This document shows positions 57,408-64,000 of a DNA stretch of 64,000 bases, piece by piece. The notes under the pieces were generated by a model that saw only the letters and a program-made list of their open reading frames with translations, had not been told where the DNA came from and ran no database searches. Made by a program: the position numbers and the translations under genes. Position 1 is the stretch's first letter. The number at the start of each line of letters is the position of its first letter. The DNA is from Herbidospora solisilvae. Its GTDB lineage: Bacteria; Actinomycetota; Actinomycetes; Streptosporangiales; Streptosporangiaceae. The DNA lies in contig NZ_WXEW01000004.1 of NCBI RefSeq assembly GCF_009901565.1, forward strand, positions 1-64,000. Reading direction: 5' to 3'.

Positions 57408-58595
<1,188 letters not shown>

Positions 58596-58685
58596 CTCGT
58601 GGCTCCTCATGCAGCGGCTGCTGACGGCTAAATGGCTTCGCTGAGTGTAGCCGGACGACCGTCACCCCCGCGAAACCGTCTCATG

Positions 58686-59042
58686 TCACAAGTCGGGTAG
58701 CGGATCCCTCGGCAGGTCCCCCGGTGCGAACGCCTCGGCGTCGGCCGCCCCTACGACGGCGACGTACTCGTCGGCGACCTCGAACGACACGCCGCCGAGC
58801 TCGATGACGGGACCCGGCGAGAAGGCGACCGGACCGAGCCGGGTTCGCCGCGGATGGCGGGCCCACACCGACGCGGGTTCGTGGCGGCCGAACACCTTGG
58901 TGGCCAGGACCGTGATCGACCGGTCGGTCACCACGACGAGATAGCCGTCGCCGCCGGCGTGGGCCGGGAAGACGTAGCGCAGGTCCTCGCCCGGCGGGAG
59001 CAGGGCGCGGCAGCGTTCCCGGATCGCGGCGGACACGGGCAT
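58686..59042 (-). CDS. Small protein of unknown function with PH-like beta-rich domain
   Basis: 118-residue protein beginning MPVSAAIRERCRALLPPGEDLRYVFPAH, followed by beta strands (GDGYLVVVTDRSITVLATKVF and later GVSFEVADEYVAVVG). This looks like a single PH/GRAM-type domain, but I cannot assign a function. AAGGAG lies 6 bp before the ATG at 59042; an ATG two codons earlier and a TTG upstream are less well placed. It lies between coaBC and metK on the same strand. Confidence 0.75.
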   Translation of the reverse strand: MPVSAAIRERCRALLPPGEDLRYVFPAHAGGDGYLVVVTDRSITVLATKVFGRHEPASVWARHPRRTRLGPVAFSPGPVIELGGVSFEVADEYVAVVGAADAEAFAPGDLPRDPLPDL

Positions 59043-59113
59043 GGCCATCTCCTTCAAGGGCCAAACGAGCCTTTTATGGGCCCCATTCCCTGTTTGTCCC
59101 GCGAACCGGTGCG

Positions 59114-60313
59114 TTACACCAGCCGTGCCGCGATCAGATCCCAGACGACCCGGGCGAGGTCGTCCTTGGGCCCGCGCGGGATCTCGACCGGCTCTCCCCC
59201 CGCCACCAGGACGGTCGCGGCGTTGTCGGGCGTCCCGAAGGCGAGGTTTTCGCCCACCTGGTTGACGACGAGCAGGTCACAGCCCTTCCGCGCGAGCTTG
59301 GCCTGCCCGTTGGCCAGCACGTCGTCGGTCTCGGCCGCGAACCCGACGATCACCGAGGGCGACTTCTCCCCCGCCCGCCGCCGCTCTCCGAGCTCCGCCA
59401 GGATGTCCGGGTTCTTGGTGAGATGAATGGCCTCGGGCTCGTCGCCGGTCTTCTTGATCTTCGTACGACTGGGCGCGACCGGCCGGAAGTCCGCCACGGC
59501 CGCCGCCATGACCACCGCGTCGGCGTCCGCCACGGCCTCGATCACGGCGTCCCTGAGCTGCAGGGCCGACTCGACCCGGACCACGTCCACCCCCGCCGGG
59601 TCGGGCAGCGCCACGTTGGCCGCCACGAGCGTGACCGCGGCCCCCCGCGCGGCCGCGACCCGCGCCAGCGCGTACCCCTGCAGCCCCGACGACCGGTTCC
59701 CGATGAACCGGACGGGATCGATGGCCTCCCGGGTGCCCCCGGCGGACACCACCACCCGCCGCCCCGCGAGATCAGCAGGCGCCCCCGCGAGCACCGAGCG
59801 GCAGACGTCGAAGATCGCCGCAGGGTCGGGCAGCCGCCCCTTCCCGGAGTCGGCCCCGGTCAGCCGCCCGACGGCGGGCTCGATCACGATGGCGCCACGC
59901 GCCCGCAGGGTCGCGACGTTGGCCTGGGTGGCCGGATGCTCCCACATCTCGGTGTGCATGGCGGGCGCGAACACGACCGGGCACCGCGCCGTGAGCAACG
60001 TGTTGGTCAGCAGATCGGAAGCGAGCCCATGGGCGGCCTTGGCGAGGATGTCGGCGGTCGCGGGCGCCACGACGAGAAGATCGGCACTCTGCCCGATCCG
60101 CACATGCGGGACCTCCTCCACGGAATCCCACACCTCAGCGGAAACGGGATTCCCGGAAAGCGCCGCCCACGTCGGCTCCCCCACAAACCGCAAAGCATCC
60201 CGCGTAGGCACAACACGGACAGAATGCCCCGATTCGGTAAACAACCGAAGAAGCTCACACGCCTTATAGACCGCGATCCCCGCGGAAACCCCCAACACCA
60301 CCCGATTCGCCAC
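59114..60313 (-). CDS. coaBC: Phosphopantothenoylcysteine decarboxylase/synthetase CoaBC
   Basis: 399-residue bifunctional enzyme of coenzyme A synthesis. CoaC (about 1-180) is a flavoprotein that starts VANRVVLGVSAGIAVYKACEL and has PAMHTEMWEHPAT; CoaB (about 185-399) has SAGGTREAIDPVRFIGNRSSG and AAAVADFRP. The residue in the GADSGKGRLPDP loop where E. coli CoaC has its active-site cysteine is not a cysteine, as I would expect in actinomycetes. The -10 element TAGGGT ends 6 bp before the GTG, so the transcript may be leaderless. Confidence 0.94.
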   Translation of the reverse strand: MANRVVLGVSAGIAVYKACELLRLFTESGHSVRVVPTRDALRFVGEPTWAALSGNPVSAEVWDSVEEVPHVRIGQSADLLVVAPATADILAKAAHGLASDLLTNTLLTARCPVVFAPAMHTEMWEHPATQANVATLRARGAIVIEPAVGRLTGADSGKGRLPDPAAIFDVCRSVLAGAPADLAGRRVVVSAGGTREAIDPVRFIGNRSSGLQGYALARVAAARGAAVTLVAANVALPDPAGVDVVRVESALQLRDAVIEAVADADAVVMAAAVADFRPVAPSRTKIKKTGDEPEAIHLTKNPDILAELGERRRAGEKSPSVIVGFAAETDDVLANGQAKLARKGCDLLVVNQVGENLAFGTPDNAATVLVAGGEPVEIPRGPKDDLARVVWDLIAARLV

Positions 60314-60319
60314 AGAGAA

Positions 60320-60325
60320 ACCCTA
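60320..60325 (-). promoter_or_regulatory. Candidate -10 TAGGGT, leaderless coaBC
   Basis: On the minus strand TAGGGT (60325-60320) fits TANNNT and ends 6 bp before the coaBC GTG at 60313. No -35 element matches well and no ribosome-binding site fits, which supports leaderless transcription. Confidence 0.45.
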
Positions 60326-60403
60326 CCGACCCCACCCGCACCATTCCGGCCACCCCCAGAGCATTCGGCCAACTCGGCACGCTGGCCCAGAACCCCATTC
60401 CAT

Positions 60404-60428
60404 TCCGTTACGGCTCCGCCCACCCCGA
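60404..60428 (-). repeat. 25-bp direct match, copy B
   Basis: Reverse complement of this segment is identical to 23339-23363. It lies about 90 bp upstream of coaBC. Relative to the structured repeat copy 2 it keeps the same order and orientation as copy A does to copy 1, but about 1,270 bp away instead of 160 bp. Confidence 0.75.
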
Positions 60429-60837
60429 CACCCCGCACCGCCGAGGCCCCCCACCGCCCCCAACGCCAACCACCGCGCCAACACCCCGCCGCAACGAGCA
60501 AAGCAAACCGAACCGCCCCACGCTTTCCCCTATCGCGAAGCATTCGCCCGTCACCTTCGACCCGAGCACCACTCAGCCGGCCTCCCAACCCGTCGAAGCA
60601 ACGCGCCACCCTCACAGGAAGGCCAGTCGGATCAACCAGTGCGAACACGCCCGACCCGCACCCGCGTGGCCGCCTGCGGCCGACACCGCGCCGCCTACTG
60701 CGGGAAGACGGCCTGGTGATCGCGGCCGGGCCGGCGTCGGCGAAACCGGCGAATCTCGGCTGAACAGGTCCCCTGCGGGGCGATCGACCAACTCAGCAAG
60801 GCGACGCGACCACTGCCGGTCCACGCCATATCGCAGC

Positions 60838-61510
60838 CCAGCGAAGCAACGCGATGCTCGCAGGACAACAAAGCGGCGAACCGATGGGACATGCTCGGCC
60901 AGCCACACCGCACACCAGAAGCCCGCTCATCAGGGAAAACAAGCGCGGCAACCGACGCCAACAGCGCAACCCGACATGCCCCAGACAAGCAACACCATCC
61001 CCCGCACAGGAAACCAAGCGGACGAACCGACGCCGGGACGCTCACCCGCCACACCACAGAACACCCAAGCAACACGCCCTACGGGGAACCAAGCGAGTGA
61101 ACCCTTACTGCCGTGCTCGTCCCACCTTGCCGCTGACCAGCGAAGCAACACGCGCACAAACAAACCAGGGGCGACCCGTTGCTGACTCGCTCGTCCCGCC
61201 TTACCGCAGACCAGCGAAGCAACACGCGCACAAACAAACCAGGGGCGACCCGTTGCTGACGCGCTCGTCCCGCCTTACCGCAGACCAGCGAAGCAACACG
61301 CGCACAAGCAAACCAAGCGGGCGACCCGTTGCTGACGTGCTCGCCCCGCCTTACCGCAGACCAGCGAAGCAACACGCACACATACAAACCAAGCAGACGA
61401 ATCAATGCCGACATGCTCCCGCCTGGCCACACGCGAAGCACACGATCCCCCGACCCGGGAAACCAAGCAGACGGACCGGCCGCTCCACCCGCCATGCAGC
61501 ACACCAGCGC
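60838..61510. repeat. Decayed tandem repeat array, about 9-10 units of 68-80 bp
   Basis: The landmark AAGC in GAAGCAACACG recurs at 60844, 60919, 60987, 61067, 61143, 61217, 61291, 61367 and 61436, and perhaps near 61506. Units between 61137 and 61361 are nearly identical (periods 74, 74 and 76 bp); the outer ones have drifted. A period that is not a multiple of three argues against coding. The gradient from sharp centre to blurred ends suggests local expansion with slow decay. Confidence 0.75.
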
Positions 61511-61697
61511 GGTCAACGCCGACCCGACAACACCCTCGACAACGCCCGACCCGCACGCAGAAGAGTGACCCAATCCCTCAGGCAGGAGACCAGACGTACA
61601 CGACCAAACGAAAAGGCCCGGAGGTGAACGAAGTGTTCATCCCCCAGGCCACACAGAACATCCAGGGCAACCAACAAGCCCAAGTCATATGGTGCCC

Positions 61698-61809
61698 GCT
61701 CGGGCGCGCCCGGGTCTGGACTGAGGAGCGCAGGAGAGCGAAGCGAACCGGAGCGACGAGGGAAGACACGGGCTAAAAGCGCCCGAGCCCGCGCGTGCGG
61801 AGCACGCGC
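61698..61809 (+). repeat. Structured intergenic repeat, copy 2
   Basis: Stem arm GCTCGGGCGC (61698-61707) pairs perfectly with GCGCCCGAGC (61779-61788) around a core (61714-61767) that differs from copy 1 at one base of 54. An 8-bp hairpin GCGCGTGC/GCACGCGC with loop GGA follows (61791-61809). Compared with copy 1 the bases of both stems changed in pairs. The hairpin ends 3 bp from the rpoZ stop, so on the minus strand it may also terminate rpoZ transcription. Confidence 0.8.
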
Positions 61810-61812
61810 AGA

Positions 61813-62082
61813 TTACACAGCGCCTTCGATCGGCTCCGACGTCAGCAGGCCCTCGGAGACCTCGCGCAGCGCGATCGACAGCGGCTTCTCCTGGGCGTGG
61901 GTCTCGACCAGCGGGCCGACGTACTCGAGCAGGCCCTCGCCGAGCTGGGAGTAGTAGGCGTTGATCTGACGCGCGCGCTTGGCGCCCATGATGACCAGGC
62001 TGTACTTGCTGTCGACCACGTCGAGCAGCGAGTCGATCGACGGGTTGGTGATGCCCTCGGCGTAGGCGGAGCTGGTGGTCAC
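61813..62082 (-). CDS. rpoZ: RNA polymerase omega subunit
   Basis: 89-residue subunit that helps assemble RNA polymerase. It starts [20 protein letters not shown], contains [22 protein letters not shown] and ends within [15 protein letters not shown], as in actinomycete omega proteins. GTG start, 12 bp after the gmk stop. The strong hairpin of the structured repeat follows its stop. Confidence 0.96.
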   Translation of the reverse strand: MTTSSAYAEGITNPSIDSLLDVVDSKYSLVIMGAKRARQINAYYSQLGEGLLEYVGPLVETHAQEKPLSIALREVSEGLLTSEPIEGAV

Positions 62083-62094
62083 AGTAGGGGTCCC

Positions 62095-62658
62095 CTAGCT
62101 AGTCGGATCGTCGGCCATCAAATCTATCAGCCGCCGACATACCTCTTGCACCGACGTGTTGACAAGGGTCAGGTCGAATTCTTTCTCGGCCGCCATCTCG
62201 ACCCGCCCGGCTTCCAGGCGGCGGGCGATCACGTCGGGCGGTTCGGTGCCGCGCCCGCGCAGGCGGCGTTCGAGCTCTTCCCACGTCGGCGGGGCGAGGA
62301 AGACGAGCAGGGCCTCGGGCATGCTGGCCCGGACCTGGCGCGCGCCCTGGAGGTCGATCTCGAGCAGGGTGGGTTCACCCTTGGCGAGGCGTTCCTCGAC
62401 GGCGACGCGGGGGGTGCCGTAGCGGTTGCCGGCGAACTCGGCCCACTCCAGCAGGTCTCCGTCGGCGATGAGCCGGTCGAACTCGGCGTCGTCGGCGAAG
62501 AAGTATTCGACCCCGTGGGTCTCCCCGGGGCGGGGTTTCCGGGTGGTCACCGAGACCGACAGCCACACCTCTGGGTGTGCCCGCCGGAGCTCGGCGACGA
62601 CCGTGGACTTGCCGACGCCGGACGGCCCGGACAGGACCGTCAGGCGTGTCAGAGGCAT
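62095..62658 (-). CDS. gmk: Guanylate kinase
   Basis: 187-residue kinase phosphorylating GMP to GDP. The P-loop is [31 protein letters not shown] binds GMP and [11 protein letters not shown] follows. I choose ATG 62658: a -10 element TACGGT ends 6 bp upstream, so the message is probably leaderless. A longer in-frame start at 62742 would add a poorly conserved tail. Confidence 0.94.
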   Translation of the reverse strand: MPLTRLTVLSGPSGVGKSTVVAELRRAHPEVWLSVSVTTRKPRPGETHGVEYFFADDAEFDRLIADGDLLEWAEFAGNRYGTPRVAVEERLAKGEPTLLEIDLQGARQVRASMPEALLVFLAPPTWEELERRLRGRGTEPPDVIARRLEAGRVEMAAEKEFDLTLVNTSVQEVCRRLIDLMADDPTS

Positions 62659-62664
62659 GGAGCC

Positions 62665-62670
62665 ACCGTA
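62665..62670 (-). promoter_or_regulatory. Candidate -10 TACGGT, leaderless gmk-rpoZ transcript
   Basis: On the minus strand TACGGT (62670-62665) matches TANNNT and lies 6 bp before the gmk ATG. No ribosome-binding site is possible in so short a leader. Confidence 0.4.
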
Positions 62671-62806
62671 TCGCGCCCCGTCCCCTCCGGTTTCCTCGGC
62701 CTCGTGAGCCGTGCCGCCGTCGGACCAGGACGTCGTGGTCAACTCAATGCCCCTCTGGTGTCACGCGATCCCCGGCCATCCCGAGGGATGGCCGAAAGCG
62801 TACGCC

Positions 62807-63130
62807 TCAGCTTTCCGCGCCACCGAATTCGCGCTCCAGAGAAGCACGCTGGTTGGCGCCAAGTCCGCGCACGCGGCGGGATTCGGCGATACCAAGACGT
62901 TCCATCAGCTGCTTGGCGCGGACCTTGCCCACGCCAGGGAGCGACTCAAGCAGAGCCGAGACCTTCATCTTGCCGATGACGTCGTCGGTCTGCCCATCCT
63001 TGAGCACCTCGGCAAGAGACACCGCGCCATGCTTGAGGCGGTTCTTGACCTCAGCACGCTCCTTGCGGGCCTTCGCAGCCTTCTCAAGTGCTGCGGCGCG
63101 CTGCTCGGGGGTCAGGGGAGGAAGAGCCAC
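62807..63130 (-). CDS. mihF: Integration host factor, actinobacterial type (mIHF)
   Basis: 107-residue nucleoid-associated protein unique to actinomycetes. It starts VALPPLTPEQRAAALEKAA, has a long basic helix and the C-terminal helix-two-turn-helix SLPGVGKVRAKQLMERLGI, then RRVRGLGANQR, which binds DNA. GTG start. It lies between pyrF and gmk, its standard place. The 161-bp upstream gap is AT-rich for this genome. Confidence 0.95.
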   Translation of the reverse strand: MALPPLTPEQRAAALEKAAKARKERAEVKNRLKHGAVSLAEVLKDGQTDDVIGKMKVSALLESLPGVGKVRAKQLMERLGIAESRRVRGLGANQRASLEREFGGAES

Positions 63131-63291
63131 GCCGGGTCACCTCGAATTTCTGTCGATGTACTCGGACGAGAGGGGAAATTAGCTGGTCCTTGCCCCTTCC
63201 GGCAACGTCAAGACCTGTTTCTAGCAAAGAAATCCAAATAAACTACGCGCAGTAATCACAATTTAACTGTCCGTCGACGAAAACGGCCTCA
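63131..63291 (-). promoter_or_regulatory. AT-rich leader upstream of mihF
   Basis: 161 bp between pyrF and mihF with several A/T runs (for example near 63180-63270), exceptional in this GC-rich window. TTGACG appears near 63210 on the minus strand, but no -10 element lies at the right distance. I cannot place the promoter. The low GC content could be a site for mIHF autoregulation, which is inference. Confidence 0.35.
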
Positions 63292-63996
63292 TCAGGGGCG
63301 GGACAGTGATGTGCGCCTCAGTGCCGCGGCGATGGCCGCGGCGCTCGCTCCGGGGTCGGCCGAGCCGGTGATCGGGCGCCCGATCACGAGGAGGTCGGCG
63401 CCGTCGGCAAGCGCTCTCTCGGGGGTCGCGACGCGCGCCTGGTCCTGTGAGGCGGCGCCCGCCGGGCGCACCCCGGGGGTGATGAGGGTGATGCCCTCCC
63501 CCACCTCGGCCCGGACGGCCGCGACCTCCATGGGCGAGCACACGAGCGCCTGGGCCCCCGCGCCCACGGCGAGGGCGGCGAGGCGGCGTACGGCGTCCTG
63601 AGGCGGCCCCTGGAGGCCGATGGCGGCCAGGTCGGCCTCCGACAGCGAGGTGAGCACCGTGACGGCCGCGATGCGCGTCTGGGGGGCCGACTCGACGGCC
63701 GCGCGGATCATGGCCGCCCCGCCGCCCGCGTGGACGGTCAGGAAGGCGGGCTTGAGCCGGGCGACGGCCTTGGTGGCGCCGGCCACGGTGTTGGGGATGT
63801 CGTGGAGCTTCAGGTCGAGGAAGACCTGCACGCCGCTGGCCCCCCGGACGGAGGCGATCACGTCGGGCCCGTAGCGGAGATAGAGCTCCAGGCCGACCTT
63901 GACGGTCGAGACGTGGGGGGTCACCAGGCTCGCCCAGCGGGCCGCGGTCTCCAGGTCGGGCGCGTCCAGGGCGACGGCGATGGGTGCGGGCGTCAC
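63292..63996 (-). CDS. pyrF: Orotidine 5'-phosphate decarboxylase
   Basis: 234-residue TIM-barrel enzyme giving UMP from OMP. It starts [21 protein letters not shown], has the catalytic [14 protein letters not shown] near residue 60 and [10 protein letters not shown]. The [10 protein letters not shown] motif is of the class I (PyrF type 2/subgroup) form found in actinomycetes. The GTG at 63996 is 4 bp from the window edge, so neither the upstream gene nor any ribosome-binding site can be seen. Confidence 0.94.
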   Translation of the reverse strand: MTPAPIAVALDAPDLETAARWASLVTPHVSTVKVGLELYLRYGPDVIASVRGASGVQVFLDLKLHDIPNTVAGATKAVARLKPAFLTVHAGGGAAMIRAAVESAPQTRIAAVTVLTSLSEADLAAIGLQGPPQDAVRRLAALAVGAGAQALVCSPMEVAAVRAEVGEGITLITPGVRPAGAASQDQARVATPERALADGADLLVIGRPITGSADPGASAAAIAAALRRTSLSRP

Positions 63997-64000
63997 GGCA

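Larger units (their letters stand above)
60314..61812. other. 1.5-kb gene-free region splitting coaBC from rpoZ
   Basis: In related genomes rpoZ and coaBC are usually close neighbours. Here 1.5 kb separates them. From right to left the region holds copy 2 of the structured repeat (61698-61809), a possible 46-codon reading frame, a tandem array of about 75-bp units (60838-61510), less ordered sequence with degenerate repeat traces, and the 25-mer copy B (60404-60428). Reading frames through the array change frame between units, so none is convincing. Confidence 0.6.

Noticed and set aside
58596-58685. SAM riboswitch upstream of metK
   Set aside because: The 90-bp gap lacks the conserved S-box core and any long paired stem.
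60838-61510. CRISPR array
   Set aside because: Repeat units are about 75 bp and contiguous. There are no 28-37 bp repeats with unique spacers, and no cas gene is nearby.
60854-61627. A 257-codon plus-strand reading frame through the tandem array
   Set aside because: The repeat period is 74-80 bp and not a multiple of three, so the same repeat is translated in different frames. No conserved motif or ribosome-binding site; it is an artefact of GC-rich DNA without stops.
61633-61776. Small reading frame (about 46 codons) starting GTGTTCATC with GGAGG 8 bp upstream
   Set aside because: The ribosome-binding site is good, but the second half lies in the structured repeat, whose core is conserved as nucleic acid. 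No homologue is known to me, so a gene call is not supported.

Overview
The window is a chromosomal segment from a high-GC actinomycete. The gene order, the DAP-type MurE, mIHF, the MoxR/DUF58/transglutaminase/DUF3040/dinB block and the F420-type oxidoreductase all fit this. A member of the Streptosporangiales is my best guess from layout and codon use, not a proven assignment. It holds no prophage, transposase, CRISPR array, rRNA or tRNA that I can see. Nearly all genes are GC-rich with start codons split between ATG, GTG and a few TTG.

Left part (1-15949, minus strand): the division and cell wall (dcw) cluster. It reads mraZ, rsmH, an ftsL-like gene, ftsI, murE, murF, mraY, murD, ftsW, murG, murC, ftsQ and the 5' part of ftsZ, which runs off the window. 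Most junctions are 4-nt ATGA/GTGA overlaps, so translation is probably coupled. mraZ has a sigma-A type promoter embedded in four TGGAG boxes with exact 10-bp phasing, the expected autoregulatory operator. ftsZ has its own promoter and a symmetric 31-bp dyad. From 16360 to 21154 (plus strand) is a MoxR ATPase/DUF58/transglutaminase operon. It is followed on the minus strand by DUF3040, dinB, a methyltransferase, nusB, efp and pepP.

Middle part (26-41 kb): accessory genes. These are an AAA ATPase, a DHA2-type efflux pump with a divergent TetR regulator, a SUKH-like protein, an LLM oxidoreductase, a membrane-anchored EEP-fold hydrolase, a molybdo-hydroxylase maturation set (coxD, coxE, xdhC, mobA-like) without its enzyme, an HD hydrolase, and an alkanesulfonate operon (ssuC, ssuB, ssuA, ssuD).

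Right part (41-64 kb, mostly minus strand): a riboflavin operon (ribD, ribE, ribM-like transporter, ribBA, ribH) under an FMN riboswitch, then rpe, an ABC exporter, rsmB, fmt, def, two paralogous proteins of unknown function, priA, metK, a small unknown gene, coaBC, rpoZ, gmk, mihF and pyrF. This is a housekeeping neighbourhood typical of actinomycetes.

The most unusual items are non-coding or low-complexity. A structured repeat occurs twice, 38 kb apart (23067-23178 and 61698-61809). It has a 54-nt core with one mismatch, flanked by two stems that both show compensatory base changes. Each copy is followed, in the same relative order, by an identical 25-mer. Between the right-hand copy and its 25-mer lies a decayed tandem array of about 75-bp units that splits the rpoZ-coaBC pair by 1.5 kb. 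PriA carries a roughly 300-residue Gly/Ser-rich insertion, and a second, decayed copy of the priA 3' end sits behind the gene. FtsI carries a roughly 280-residue Arg/Gly/Asp/Pro-rich cytoplasmic extension.
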